From NCBI RefSeq assembly GCF_002101395.1, contig NZ_CP019706.1, forward strand, positions 1,612,001-1,676,000: 64,000 bases of DNA, in the 5' to 3' direction. Source of the stretch: Pantoea alhagi. GTDB taxonomy: Bacteria > Pseudomonadota > Gammaproteobacteria > Enterobacterales > Enterobacteriaceae. Shown here piece by piece: positions 42,864 to 56,492 of this stretch (its first letter is position 1; the number at the start of each line of letters is the position of its first letter). The translations under genes and the position numbers were made by a program. The notes beneath the pieces are model-generated. The model worked only from the letters and a program-made list of their open reading frames with translations, was not told where the DNA came from and did no database searches.

Positions 42864-44263
42864 GCCTTTTTACGGCGCTTTTCACGATCGCTAATCAGGT
42901 GACGGCCATCACCTGGTTTTAACAGCATAAATACCAGCGCTGACAGAACGGTGACCACGCCCATGGTCAAAAACGTCGAGTGGAACTGTTCAACCGTAGT
43001 GCCGCCAAAGTTCTCATAGAAGCGCAGTACCGCGGCGCTCACCGCGACGCCAAAACCGATCGCCAGCTGCTGCGTTACCGCCAACATACTGTTGCCGCTG
43101 CTGGCATTCTCATCGGTAAGATCGGCCAGCGTGATGGTGTTCATGGCGGTAAACTGCGTTGACATGGCCATTCCCAACAGAAACAGCGGCAACAGCAACA
43201 CGTAAATCTGTTCGCCCGGCGACTGCAACGCAAAGCTGGCAATAAACAGGCCGATAATTGCGGTAATGGCAACCAGCGTAGTGCGATAGCCCAGCCTGCG
43301 TAACACGCTGGTTACCGTCGATTTCGCCAGCATAGAGCCAATCGCCGTCGGTGCCATCATACAGCCTGCGATAATCGCTGAGTAACCAAAGCCCACCTGC
43401 AGCATTAGCGGCATAAGAAAAGGAACGCATCCGGTGCCCAGTCGGGAAGCAATATTGCCCAGGATGCCGATTGAAAACGTGCGGGTCTTAAACATTGGCA
43501 GGCTAATTAGCGGGGTGGGATGACGTCGCGCGTGCGCTATATAAAGCAGCAGTAAAAGGATGCCACTCAGCAGAACGGCAACAGCAATGGTACTGGCGAC
43601 AATTTTCTCTCCGAATAACTCAATGCCGCATGAAAGCAGCACCAGGCCGAAACCGAACAGGATAAAGCCCAGCGAATCGAAGCGACGACGCGGCGTTGTA
43701 AAGTCCGGCATATATTTGCGTGCATAGACAATACCAAGAATGCCGATAGGGATGTTTATCAGGAAAATCCAGTGCCAGGAGGCATAGGTAACTAAAATGC
43801 CGCCAAGCATCGGGCCGACCACGGGACCGACCAGACCGGGCAGGGTAACAAAATTCAGCACCGGCAATAGCTCGCTGCGCGGATAGGCCCGTAATAAAGC
43901 AAGGCGTGCCACCGGCATCATCATTGCTCCGCCAACGCCCTGGATAATACGCGAGATAACCAGCACCATTAGCGAGCCGGAAAGCGCGCAGATCAAAGAG
44001 CCAAAGGTAAAAAGAGAGACAGCAACGATAAAGACCTTACGTGTACCGTAGCGATCGGCCAGCCAGCCGCTGACTGGAATCAACATCGCCACCGTCAGGG
44101 TATAGCTGATAACCGCAGACTGCATAGCAAGTGGAGAACGCTGGAGGCTGTCGGCGATAGCCGGGAGAGCAGTATTCAATATTGTTGCATCGAGTGACTG
44201 CATGAAAAAAGCCATCGCAGCAATCCAGGGAAGCCCCGCCATACTGCGCGCAGATTTGATCAT
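42860..44263 (-). CDS. hsrA: DHA2-family multidrug/MFS transporter HsrA
   Basis: A 467-residue major-facilitator protein of the 14-helix drug:H+ antiporter group (E. coli HsrA/YieO, 475 residues). Visible motifs are the early LDATILNTALPAIADSLQRS (motif D1), SGWLADRYGTRKVF (motif A) and PGLVGPVVGPMLGG (motif C). The natural substrate is unknown. The ATG at 44263 has AGGA eight bases upstream; 36 upstream in-frame codons are leader. Its place between rbsR and an rrn operon is the same as in E. coli, but yieP, which follows there, is absent. Confidence 0.92.
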   Translation of the reverse strand: MIKSARSMAGLPWIAAMAFFMQSLDATILNTALPAIADSLQRSPLAMQSAVISYTLTVAMLIPVSGWLADRYGTRKVFIVAVSLFTFGSLICALSGSLMVLVISRIIQGVGGAMMMPVARLALLRAYPRSELLPVLNFVTLPGLVGPVVGPMLGGILVTYASWHWIFLINIPIGILGIVYARKYMPDFTTPRRRFDSLGFILFGFGLVLLSCGIELFGEKIVASTIAVAVLLSGILLLLLYIAHARRHPTPLISLPMFKTRTFSIGILGNIASRLGTGCVPFLMPLMLQVGFGYSAIIAGCMMAPTAIGSMLAKSTVTSVLRRLGYRTTLVAITAIIGLFIASFALQSPGEQIYVLLLPLFLLGMAMSTQFTAMNTITLADLTDENASSGNSMLAVTQQLAIGFGVAVSAAVLRFYENFGGTTVEQFHSTFLTMGVVTVLSALVFMLLKPGDGRHLISDREKRRKKA

Positions 44264-44465
44264 TAAGCATCCTTCTTCTTTATTGTTTACGTGGCCCACA
44301 ACAAAATCGGCAGAGAAATAGAGAATAGCATCAGCCGAAGCCGGGCACTTCGCCAAAAACGGGCAAAACAACGCGGGGTTCTGGTTGCGAGATATACAAT
44401 TAGCGGTGTTTATTCAGGCTATTGGCGAAAAAAGAAACGCTTGGCTATTTTTTTTAAATTAGCAC

Positions 44466-44493
44466 TTGCGAGCTTCAGAGAACTCCCTATAAT
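44466..44493 (+). promoter_or_regulatory. rRNA operon promoter P1
   Basis: TTGCGA (44466-44471), 16-bp spacer and TATAAT (44488-44493), followed by the GC-rich discriminator GCGCCTCC. This is nearly the E. coli rrn P1 arrangement. The AT-rich stretch 44427-44465 (run of T and A) just upstream would be the UP element. Confidence 0.88.
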
Positions 44494-44589
44494 GCGCCTC
44501 CACTGACACGGCACAGCGGCTTACGCAGCGTCGGGTCAGGCGGTTCAGCGAAGTCTGAATCGCCGGAGAAAAACTTCTGAAAAAAGGGG

Positions 44590-44617
44590 TTGACTCTGAA
44601 AGAGGAAAGCGTAATAT
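44590..44617 (+). promoter_or_regulatory. rRNA operon promoter P2
   Basis: TTGACT (44590-44595), 16-bp spacer, TAATAT (44612-44617), about 120 bp downstream of P1, as in enterobacterial rrn operons. Confidence 0.85.
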
Positions 44618-44656
44618 ACGCCACCTCGCGACAACGGCACGAAGCGCCGGTCGCAC

Positions 44657-44668
44657 TGCTCTTTAACA
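44657..44668 (+). promoter_or_regulatory. Leader boxA antitermination site
   Basis: TGCTCTTTAACA matches rrn boxA, recognised in RNA by NusB/NusE for antitermination. Confidence 0.85.
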
Positions 44669-44673
44669 ATTTA

Positions 44674-44695
44674 TCAGACAATCTGTGTGGGCACT
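44674..44695 (+). other. 16S processing stem, 5' arm
   Basis: These 22 bases pair with 46353-46374 in the spacer across the whole 16S gene (all Watson-Crick except one G-U). This gives the double-stranded stem cut by RNase III to free pre-16S rRNA. Confidence 0.8.
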
Positions 44696-44788
44696 CACGG
44701 ACGGGATATCGCAAAAACTATTGCAGTATCAAGTCTCAGAGTGAACACGTAATTCATTACGACGTTTTTCTTTGAGCATCAGACTTTT

Positions 44789-46330
<1,542 letters not shown>

Positions 46331-46352
46331 CCATGCTGAATCCCGGCCGTGA

Positions 46353-46374
46353 AGTGCTCACACAGATTGTCTGA
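46353..46374 (+). other. 16S processing stem, 3' arm
   Basis: Complementary to 44674-44695 in the leader; together they make the RNase III substrate flanking 16S. Confidence 0.8.
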
Positions 46375-46414
46375 TGAAATGTACGAGCAAGGCGTCTTGC
46401 GAAGCAGACTCAGT

Positions 46415-46490
46415 GTCCCCTTCGTCTAGAGGCCCAGGACACCGCCCTTTCACGGCGGTAACAGGGGTTCGAATCCCCTAGGGGACGCCA
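46415..46490 (+). tRNA. gltT: tRNA-Glu (anticodon TTC)
   Basis: A 76-base tRNA in the 16S-23S spacer with encoded CCA end. The acceptor arms GTCCCCT and AGGGGAC pair, the anticodon TTC is at 46449-46451 in loop CTTTCAC, and the T-arm is GGGGTTCGAATCCCC. A single spacer tRNA-Glu is typical of the rrnB/C/E/G class; the copy letter cannot be assigned. Confidence 0.98.
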
Positions 46491-46562
46491 CTTGCTGGTC
46501 TGTGAGTGAAAGTCACCTGCCAAATTATCTTAAAACTGACTTACGAGTCGGCTTTAAGATAT

Positions 46563-46574
46563 TGCTCTTTAACA
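46563..46574 (+). promoter_or_regulatory. Spacer boxA antitermination site
   Basis: TGCTCTTTAACA repeats the leader boxA between tRNA-Glu and 23S, renewing antitermination for the long 23S gene. Confidence 0.8.
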
Positions 46575-46681
46575 ATCCGGAAACAAGCTGAAAATTGAAA
46601 ACGGAACAACTTTAATCCAGTTGTTCACGATTCTCTCAATTCTCGCACTCACGAGTGTCGCAAGACGCTTGCGGGTTGTGA

Positions 46682-49586
<2,905 letters not shown>

Positions 49587-49681
49587 ACAACGCCGGAAGC
49601 GTTTTGGGAACTGAGAGTATTTTCAGCCTTGTTGACGGATATGCGTGCGTGGCCCTGCGGGCGGCGTGCGGAAACAGAATT

Positions 49682-49801
49682 TGCCTGGCGGCGAGAGCGC
49701 GGTGGTCCCACCTGACCCCATGCCGAACTCAGAAGTGAAACGCCGCAGCGCCGATGGTAGTGTGGGGCCTCCCCATGCGAGAGTAGGGAACTGCCAGGCA
49801 T
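49682..49801 (+). rRNA. rrf: 5S ribosomal RNA
   Basis: A 120-base gene beginning TGCCTGGCGGC and ending AACTGCCAGGCAT, whose ends pair. It includes CCGAACTCAGAAGTGAAACG. No distal tRNA follows, unlike E. coli rrnC. Confidence 0.99.
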
Positions 49802-49814
49802 CAAAACAACGACA

Positions 49815-49842
49815 GAGCCTCAGCGAAAGCTGAGGCTTTTTC
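49815..49842 (+). terminator. rRNA operon terminator
   Basis: AGCCTCAGC (49816-49824), tetraloop GAAA, GCTGAGGCT (49829-49837) and a U-run, 15 bp beyond 5S. Confidence 0.9.
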
Positions 49843-49880
49843 GTATTTATTATTTGGCGACACAAGACCAATGCCCCTTC

Positions 49881-50387
49881 TCAGGGACACTCTTTCAGCC
49901 ATTGCACAATAAATCCGGCAATGGCTGTAGGATCGTTCAGATCCAACAGCGGTACCGAAACATCAAGTGAACAATCACTGGCCACGGCGATAACATGCTC
50001 ATCCAGCAGCTCCTTTATTTCTTCCTCGCTACGATCGCGGCATAAAACAATGCGCGGGATCGGCTCATCTTTAAACCCCTCTACCAAAATCAGATCTAAA
50101 GAACGCTTATCCATGCGGCTTATAAGGAAATTAAAATCTATTGTCCTGTTATGCGGCGTTTCAGTCATTAATGCCCAGCGTTGTTGACTGGCGACTAACA
50201 CCTGATCGGCACCCGCTTTGCGTAATTCATAACTATCTTTACCGGGTATATCTATATCCATATCGTGATGCGTATGTTTGATAAGTCCTGGCCGGACCCC
50301 TTTTTCTTTTAATAAAGGGATGAGCTGCTTAAGCAGCGTTGTTTTTCCGGTTCCGCTCCAGGCAGCGATAGCCAGTATGGGCAACAT
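49881..50387 (-). CDS. mobB: Molybdopterin-guanine dinucleotide biosynthesis adapter MobB
   Basis: MobB is a GTP-binding protein that assists MobA in making the molybdenum bis-MGD cofactor; it is not essential in E. coli. The 168-residue protein has the P-loop AAWSGTGKTT (7-16), GLIKHTHHDMDIDIPGKDSYELRKAGA and the segment LILVEGFKDEPIPRIVL. Its ATG directly abuts the mobA stop codon, which implies coupling. It faces the rrn terminator. Confidence 0.95.
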   Translation of the reverse strand: MLPILAIAAWSGTGKTTLLKQLIPLLKEKGVRPGLIKHTHHDMDIDIPGKDSYELRKAGADQVLVASQQRWALMTETPHNRTIDFNFLISRMDKRSLDLILVEGFKDEPIPRIVLCRDRSEEEIKELLDEHVIAVASDCSLDVSVPLLDLNDPTAIAGFIVQWLKECP

Positions 50388-50975
50388 TTAGTGCTTCCCC
50401 TCATAATGTGCTAATTCTTCTGGCGTATTGATATTAACGAAAGCTTGCTCATCATCGTTAAATAACACGGCATGTCCGCCCACCTGTTGTAAAAAATGCA
50501 TTACTCTTCGCTCGCCGCTAGCCAGGTAAAGGGCCAGTTCAGACATGATCTGACGATTAATTAAGGCCAGCGCAGGATGATCGCGTTGATTTGAACGCAC
50601 CCATACTGCGGGTGCCTGCTGTTTCTGCTGCCAGAGGCGTATAACGTAATCATCGGGTATGAATGGCGTATCGCAGGCGGAGAAGGCGAGCCACGAACTA
50701 TCGATTTGCTGAAACGCGCTCAGCATGCCAGCTAGCGGCCCAGGATAGTCGGGCAATACATCATTAATAATGCGCAGCTTGCTCTGTTGATAATGCGTCA
50801 GGTTGCGGTTCGCGCTGATACTAACGTTGTCTACCTGCGGAGCCAGCCGCTGCCAGACATGCTGCCACAAAGGTTTTCCCTGTAGCAGCAATTGCGCCTT
50901 ATCCTGTCCCCCCATACGGCTACTACGTCCTCCGGCAAGAATGACGCCAGATATTGTTTCCCGCTGCTTGCTCAC
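50388..50975 (-). CDS. mobA: Molybdenum cofactor guanylyltransferase MobA
   Basis: MobA attaches GMP to molybdopterin, forming the guanine dinucleotide cofactor for enzymes such as nitrate and formate dehydrogenases. The nucleotide-binding motif LAGGRSSRMGGQDK and the segments YPGPLAGMLS and NINTPEEL are present. GTG at 50975 is preferred: AGAGGG is seven bases upstream and the product is 195 residues (E. coli 194). The TTG at 50981 nearly touches that site. Confidence 0.94.
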   Translation of the reverse strand: MSKQRETISGVILAGGRSSRMGGQDKAQLLLQGKPLWQHVWQRLAPQVDNVSISANRNLTHYQQSKLRIINDVLPDYPGPLAGMLSAFQQIDSSWLAFSACDTPFIPDDYVIRLWQQKQQAPAVWVRSNQRDHPALALINRQIMSELALYLASGERRVMHFLQQVGGHAVLFNDDEQAFVNINTPEELAHYEGKH

Positions 50976-51049
50976 GCGCAAACCCTCTCTTTTATTGTGG
51001 GAATAACCCTGCTAACGTAGCATCCAGTTAACCATTATGGATAAATTTT

Positions 51050-51319
51050 ATGAAATACCATCGACTGAATGAACTACTGGAACTGCTACAACCGGCCTGG
51101 CAAAGCGAGCCGGATCTTAACCTGCTGCAATTCTTACAAAAACTGGCGGACGAGTCAGGCTTTGACGGTCCCTTGTCTGCATTAACCGATGATATCCTGA
51201 TCTATCATTTAAAAATGCGTGGTGCAGATAAGCAAGAAGCAATTCCCGGCCTTAAAAAGGATTACGAGGAAGATTTCAAAACGGCGTTGCTGCGCGCACG
51301 CGGCATAATTAAGGATTAA
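51050..51319 (+). CDS. yihD: Conserved protein YihD
   Basis: An 89-residue soluble protein, the same length as E. coli YihD (MKYHRLNELLELLQPAW...). It is well conserved in enterobacteria (DUF1040 family), helical and acidic, with no established function. It is divergent from mobA and upstream of srkA-dsbA, the ancestral order. Confidence 0.93.
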   Translation: MKYHRLNELLELLQPAWQSEPDLNLLQFLQKLADESGFDGPLSALTDDILIYHLKMRGADKQEAIPGLKKDYEEDFKTALLRARGIIKD

Positions 51320-51393
51320 TCTTCTGCGCCTTCTGTCGTGCTGACCGATCAATGTTATTCTTACCCGCTGCTGGCACTGAACCGAGATGCACG

Positions 51394-52380
51394 ATGGAAA
51401 ATACCGCCTTTCATTTTCACACCCTCAATCCCGATACTATTGTTGATGCGCTTTGGGATGCTGGTTTGCGCGTCGATTCCGGGCTGACCGCGCTTAACAG
51501 CTACGAAAACCGCGTCTATCAGTTTTCTGATGAAGAGCGGCAGCGTTATGTCGTTAAATTCTATCGCCCGCAGCGCTGGAGCCGTGCCCAGATTGAAGAG
51601 GAACATCAGTTTGCGCTGGAGCTTCAGCAAGATGAGGTGCCGCTTGCTGCGCCGCTGATACTCAACGGCAGCACATTGCAGCAGCATGATGGCTTTTGGT
51701 TTGCCGTATTCCCCAGCCTTGGTGGTCGACAATACGAAACGGATAATGACGATCAGCTTGAGAGTGTAGGTCGCTTTCTGGGACGCATCCACCAAACCGG
51801 CGAACGCAAGCTGTTTACGGCTCGCCCTGACATAGGGCTGCAGGAATATATTGAGGAGCCCGCACAAATCTTACAGGAGTGTGGTCTGATCCCTTCTGCG
51901 TTACGAAATGATCTCAATACGAGCATTGCGGCGTTGAGGAGCACTTTACAGACATACTGGCATTGCAGCTGGACGCCGTTACGCCTGCATGGCGATTGTC
52001 ATCCAGGTAATATTCTGTGGCGTGACGGACCGCTTTTTGTTGATTTGGACGATGCGCGTAATGGCCCTGCGGTCCAGGATCTCTGGATGCTGATAAGCGG
52101 CGATCGTCAGCAGCAGCGTATCCAGTGGGATATTCTGCTGGAGGCGTATAGTGAATACAGAGACTTTGATATTAACGAATTGTCATTAATTGAACCTTTA
52201 CGCGCTATGCGCATGGTTTATTATCTGGCGTGGATTGTTCGTCGCTGGCAGGATCCTGCTTTTCCGCGTAGCTTTCCGTGGATGACGGAAGAAGATTTCT
52301 GGCGCAGGCAAATTGCGTCCTTCAGAGAGCAAAATACCGCATTACAGCAGCCGCCCCTGCGGTTAATGCCTGAATATTGA
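51394..52380 (+). CDS. srkA: Stress response kinase A (YihE/RdoA)
   Basis: SrkA is a cytoplasmic protein Ser/Thr kinase of the aminoglycoside-phosphotransferase fold that protects against stress-induced death in E. coli, and is Cpx-regulated. The 328-residue protein equals E. coli in length. It has the catalytic loop HGDCHPGN (199-206) with Asp201 and the metal-binding Asp217 in FVDLDDA; the N-lobe lysine is in YVVKFYRPQRW. The ATG at 51394 matches the family start. It is followed within 26 bp by dsbA. Confidence 0.95.
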   Translation: MENTAFHFHTLNPDTIVDALWDAGLRVDSGLTALNSYENRVYQFSDEERQRYVVKFYRPQRWSRAQIEEEHQFALELQQDEVPLAAPLILNGSTLQQHDGFWFAVFPSLGGRQYETDNDDQLESVGRFLGRIHQTGERKLFTARPDIGLQEYIEEPAQILQECGLIPSALRNDLNTSIAALRSTLQTYWHCSWTPLRLHGDCHPGNILWRDGPLFVDLDDARNGPAVQDLWMLISGDRQQQRIQWDILLEAYSEYRDFDINELSLIEPLRAMRMVYYLAWIVRRWQDPAFPRSFPWMTEEDFWRRQIASFREQNTALQQPPLRLMPEY

Positions 52381-52406
52381 TGTTTGATTATGGAGAGAGT
52401 CTCGAA

Positions 52407-53036
52407 ATGAAAAAATTATGGCTTGCGCTGGTCGGTGTCGTACTGGCGTTCAGTGCCTCAGCTGCGCAGTTTACCGATGGTCAGCAATACGTTACGTTGG
52501 ATAAGCCGGTAGCCGGTAAGCCTCCGGTAATGGAGTTTTTCTCCTTTTTCTGTCCTCACTGTTATCAGTTCGAAGAAATTTATCATGTTGGTGATGCCGT
52601 AAAGAAAGCCCTGCCGGAAGGGGTTAAAGTCACCAAATACCATGTGGATTTCCTTGGCGGCGACCTGGGTCCGATTATGACGCACGCCTGGGCAGTTGCG
52701 ATGGCGCTGGGTGTTGAAGAGCAGGTCACCGCGCCTATCTTTGAAGGTATCCAGAAAACCCAAACGATTACCGATCCTGCCAGCCTGAAAGAAGCCTTTG
52801 TGAAGTCGGCTGGGATTAAACCAGAAGAATACGATGCGGCCTGGAATAGCTTTGCGGTAAAAGCGCTGGTTGCTCAGCAGCAGAAAGCGGCAGCGGATGT
52901 CGAGCTGCGCGGCGTACCGGCAATGTTTGTTAATGGCAAATATATGGTTAATAACGGCGGGCTGGATACCAGTTCAATGGATAACTTCGTTCAGCAATAT
53001 GCCAATGTCGTAAAATTCCTGCTGCAAAAGCAGTAA
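52407..53036 (+). CDS. dsbA: Thiol:disulfide interchange protein DsbA
   Basis: DsbA introduces disulfide bonds into periplasmic proteins and is recharged by DsbB. The 209-residue precursor has a signal peptide (cleavage after FSASA, residue 19), a thioredoxin fold with the CPHC active site (precursor 49-52, mature Cys30/Cys33) and the cis-proline loop GVPAMFVNG. It is coexpressed with srkA and ended by a strong terminator. Confidence 0.98.
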   Translation: MKKLWLALVGVVLAFSASAAQFTDGQQYVTLDKPVAGKPPVMEFFSFFCPHCYQFEEIYHVGDAVKKALPEGVKVTKYHVDFLGGDLGPIMTHAWAVAMALGVEEQVTAPIFEGIQKTQTITDPASLKEAFVKSAGIKPEEYDAAWNSFAVKALVAQQQKAAADVELRGVPAMFVNGKYMVNNGGLDTSSMDNFVQQYANVVKFLLQKQ

Positions 53037-53052
53037 AAACGATCTAAAAAAG

Positions 53053-53078
53053 ACGCCGGGTTATCCCGGCGTTTTTTT
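53053..53078 (+). terminator. srkA-dsbA terminator
   Basis: ACGCCGGG (53053-53060) and CCCGGCGT (53065-53072) with tetraloop TTAT, then a run of Ts to 53078, just past dsbA. Confidence 0.92.
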
Positions 53079-53079
53079 A

Positions 53080-53472
53080 TTCCTGACGTATACTTTCCCG
53101 CAGTCTCTGTTGAAAAAATAAGCAGGGGGTGACGGATGATTTCGGGATTAAATTAATAAGACGTCGGCGATCAAAAAAGGATCGTTGATATTTATATCCA
53201 CATTTGATCTATTTTGACTTTTCCACTGGCAGGATCGTTTTCTTGATCCAACCGCTTGATAAAAAAAGAATAATTTTCACCTTATATTGTATATTTACGT
53301 AAATAACAATACGTTAGCAATTTTGCACACAAAGTTATCCACAGGTCGTCAGGCAAATTCCGCTTAGCGTTTTCTGAGCTTTCCCTAAACTTCCGTCCAG
53401 GTTATTTCATATTTATCCGTATCATGTGGCATCCTTATGCCATACCAACGATCATCCTGGAACGTGAAACTT
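53080..53472 (+). promoter_or_regulatory. polA upstream region with DnaA boxes and a GATC cluster
   Basis: The region replaces the yihF/yihG genes that precede polA in E. coli. It has five GATC sites in 80 bp (53169, 53180, 53206, 53233, 53245), a near-match DnaA box ATATCCACA (53194-53202) and a perfect one TTATCCACA (53335-53343). Closer to polA is the short hairpin TGGCAT/ATGCCA (53427-53442). DnaA is reported to stimulate polA in E. coli, so the boxes may be functional. Confidence 0.55.
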
Positions 53473-56259
53473 ATGGCTCAAATCGCAGAAAACCCTTTGA
53501 TTCTGGTAGATGGATCTTCCTACCTTTATCGCGCTTACCATGCTTTTCCGCCGCTCACCAACAGTGCCGGAGAACCAACCGGAGCAATGTATGGCGTGCT
53601 GAATATGCTGCGTAGCTTGCTGCTGCAGTATCAACCCAGCCATGTAGCGGTAGTCTTCGATGCAAAGGGCAAAACCTTCCGTGACGCATTATTTGAGCAC
53701 TACAAATCTCATCGCCCGCCTATGCCGGATGACCTTCGTGCGCAAATAGAACCTTTGCATAATATGGTGCGTGCGATGGGCTTGCCGCTGTTAGCGGTTT
53801 CTGGCGTAGAGGCTGACGATGTTATCGGCACGCTGGCCCTTCAGGCAGAGAAGCAGGGACGTGCGGTGTTAATCAGCACCGGCGATAAAGATATGGCGCA
53901 GCTGGTTACGCCGAATATCACTCTGATTAATACCATGAATAACGCCATCCTCGGACCGGATGAAGTAAAAGAAAAGTTCGGTGTTCCGCCTGAGCTGATT
54001 ATTGATTTTCTGGCTCTGATGGGTGACGCATCCGATAACATTCCGGGCGTCCCGGGCGTGGGTGAAAAAACCGCACAGGCGCTGTTGCAGGGTCTGGGCA
54101 GCATTACGACGCTTTATGACAATCTGGATAAAATTGCTGATCTTAGCTTCCGTGGCGCGAAAACCATGGCGGCTAAGCTGGAGCAGAATAAAGAGGTTGC
54201 GCTGCTCTCCTATCAGTTAGCAACGATCAAAACGGATGTAGAGCTTGATATCGGCTGCGAGCAACTCACCGTTAACGAGCCGGACGTAGAAACGCTGCTT
54301 GGCTTGTTCCGCCATTATGAATTCCGCCGCTGGATTACCGATCTGCAAGAAGGGAAATGGTTGCAGGGGCGGAAAAGTAACAGCGGCGCACAGAAGGCGT
54401 TAGAGGAAACAGCAGCGCCACAGCCGGAAAGCGTCAGCGTGCTCTCTTCGGATGGCTACGTAACGATCCTTGATCAGGACACATTCGATAGCTGGCTGGA
54501 TAAGCTAAAACAAAGTTCGCTGTTTGCCTTTGATCTGGAAACAGACTCGCTGGATACCTTAACCGCCAATATTATCGGTCTATCCTTTGCCGTAGCGCCA
54601 GGCGAAGCCGCCTATTTGCCTGTGGCCCATGATTATCTGGATGCGCCGGATCAGCTGGATCGGGATGCGGTGCTGGCACAGCTTAAGCCGCTGCTGGAAG
54701 ATAAAAGCGCATTGAAAGTCGGTCAAAACCTGAAGTTCGATCGTAGCGTCTTAAAGAACTATGACATCGAGCTGGCCGGGATTAAATTCGATACCATGCT
54801 TGAGTCCTATATGCTGAATACCGTAGTCGGTAAGCATGATATGGATAGTCTGGCAGCGCGCTGGCTCAACCATAAAACGGTGACCTTTACCGAGATCGCC
54901 GGAAAAGGCAAAAATCAGCTCACCTTCAACCAGATCGCTCTGGAGCAGGCGGCACATTATGCGGCAGAAGATGCAGACGTTACGCTGCAGCTGCATTTAA
55001 AAATGTGGCCGGAACTGGAAAAAGAGGCGGGCCCAAGAAAAGTTTTTGAAGAGATCGAAATGCCGCTGCTGACAGTGATCTCGCGTATTGAGCGTAACGG
55101 CGTATTGATCGATCAGCATATCCTGGCTAAGCACTCACAGGAGCTGACCGCTCGCCTTAAAGAGCTGGAAGAGAAAGCACATGAACTGGCAGGCGAGCCG
55201 TTCAATCTCTCTTCCACTAAACAGCTGCAAACCATTCTGTTTGAAAAACAGGGTATCAAACCCACCAAAAAAACGCCGGGCGGCGCGCCATCGACCAGTG
55301 AAGAGGTCCTTGCAGAGCTGGCGCTGGATTATCCATTGCCTAAAGTGATTCTGGAGCATCGTGGGCTCTCTAAGCTGAAATCAACCTATACCGATAAACT
55401 GCCGCAGATGATTAATCCACGGTCAGGGCGGGTGCATACCTCTTATCAACAGGCGGTAACGGCAACAGGGCGTCTTTCTTCGACCGATCCAAACCTGCAA
55501 AACATTCCGGTGCGTAATGAAGAAGGGCGACGTATCCGTCAGGCCTTTATCGCACCAGAAGGTTGCCGCATCGTAGCGGCTGACTATTCGCAGATCGAGC
55601 TGCGTATCATGGCGCATTTGTCACAGGATAAAGGACTACTGACCGCTTTTGCGGAAGGTCAGGATATTCACCGGGCTACGGCGGCAGAAGTCTTTGGCGT
55701 CAGCGTTGATAAAGTGACCAACGAGCAACGTCGCAGCGCCAAGGCAATTAACTTCGGTTTGATCTATGGTATGAGCGCGTTTGGCTTATCCCGTCAGCTG
55801 AATATTAATGCGGGCGAGGCCAGGCTGTATATGGATCGCTATTTTGAACGCTATCCGGGCGTGCTGAAGTATATGGAAAATACGCGCCAGCAGGCTTCTG
55901 AACAGGGCTACGTATCGACGCTGGATGGACGTCGGCTGTGGCTGCCGGATATCAAATCCGCCAATGCGATTCGTCGTAAAGCGGCTGAGCGTGCAGCGAT
56001 TAACGCGCCGATGCAGGGCACGGCGGCAGATATCATCAAGCGGGCCATGATTGACGTGGATGCCTGGTTGCAGGAGCCCGATGCGCCGCAGGTTACGATG
56101 ATTATGCAGGTTCACGATGAACTGGTATTTGAAATCAGGGAGCAGGACGTGGAAAAGGCCAGCGCCAAAATTCGTCAGCTCATGGAAAACAGCATGAAAC
56201 TGGATGTTCCGCTGCGCGTAGATATTGGTGTCGGTGATAACTGGGATCAGGCGCACTGA
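53473..56259 (+). CDS. polA: DNA polymerase I
   Basis: Pol I fills gaps and removes RNA primers during lagging-strand synthesis and repair. The 928-residue protein equals E. coli in length and has all three parts. The 5'-3' exonuclease is N-terminal (LILVDGSSYLYRAYHAFPPL, GVEADDVIGTLA). The 3'-5' proofreading domain has an intact DxE (FAFDLETDSLD, near 355-357). The polymerase domain has motif A DYSQIELRI, motif B RRSAKAINFGLIYG and motif C VHDEL. The ATG at 53473 (MAQIAENPLILVDG) corresponds to the E. coli start; 12 in-frame upstream codons are leader. Confidence 0.98.
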   Translation: MAQIAENPLILVDGSSYLYRAYHAFPPLTNSAGEPTGAMYGVLNMLRSLLLQYQPSHVAVVFDAKGKTFRDALFEHYKSHRPPMPDDLRAQIEPLHNMVRAMGLPLLAVSGVEADDVIGTLALQAEKQGRAVLISTGDKDMAQLVTPNITLINTMNNAILGPDEVKEKFGVPPELIIDFLALMGDASDNIPGVPGVGEKTAQALLQGLGSITTLYDNLDKIADLSFRGAKTMAAKLEQNKEVALLSYQLATIKTDVELDIGCEQLTVNEPDVETLLGLFRHYEFRRWITDLQEGKWLQGRKSNSGAQKALEETAAPQPESVSVLSSDGYVTILDQDTFDSWLDKLKQSSLFAFDLETDSLDTLTANIIGLSFAVAPGEAAYLPVAHDYLDAPDQLDRDAVLAQLKPLLEDKSALKVGQNLKFDRSVLKNYDIELAGIKFDTMLESYMLNTVVGKHDMDSLAARWLNHKTVTFTEIAGKGKNQLTFNQIALEQAAHYAAEDADVTLQLHLKMWPELEKEAGPRKVFEEIEMPLLTVISRIERNGVLIDQHILAKHSQELTARLKELEEKAHELAGEPFNLSSTKQLQTILFEKQGIKPTKKTPGGAPSTSEEVLAELALDYPLPKVILEHRGLSKLKSTYTDKLPQMINPRSGRVHTSYQQAVTATGRLSSTDPNLQNIPVRNEEGRRIRQAFIAPEGCRIVAADYSQIELRIMAHLSQDKGLLTAFAEGQDIHRATAAEVFGVSVDKVTNEQRRSAKAINFGLIYGMSAFGLSRQLNINAGEARLYMDRYFERYPGVLKYMENTRQQASEQGYVSTLDGRRLWLPDIKSANAIRRKAAERAAINAPMQGTAADIIKRAMIDVDAWLQEPDAPQVTMIMQVHDELVFEIREQDVEKASAKIRQLMENSMKLDVPLRVDIGVGDNWDQAH

Positions 56260-56492
56260 TCCGTACCAGACCATGCTGGTGTTGCGGCGTAATTAGCGCG
56301 CCGCGCACCCGGCCCGAGTGCGCCATGCCGTTACTTAAATGCTAACGTTATGGCGCTTAAACACTTTTTTGGTAATTAAGCTACATTCATGCGCTGTTTA
56401 TGTGACGCCTGTTAAGAAAAAACGGCGGTTTTATGAAAATTAACTACAAAAAATTCTTTGTCGACCAGAAAAAATCAGGTAAAGTTTACGGC

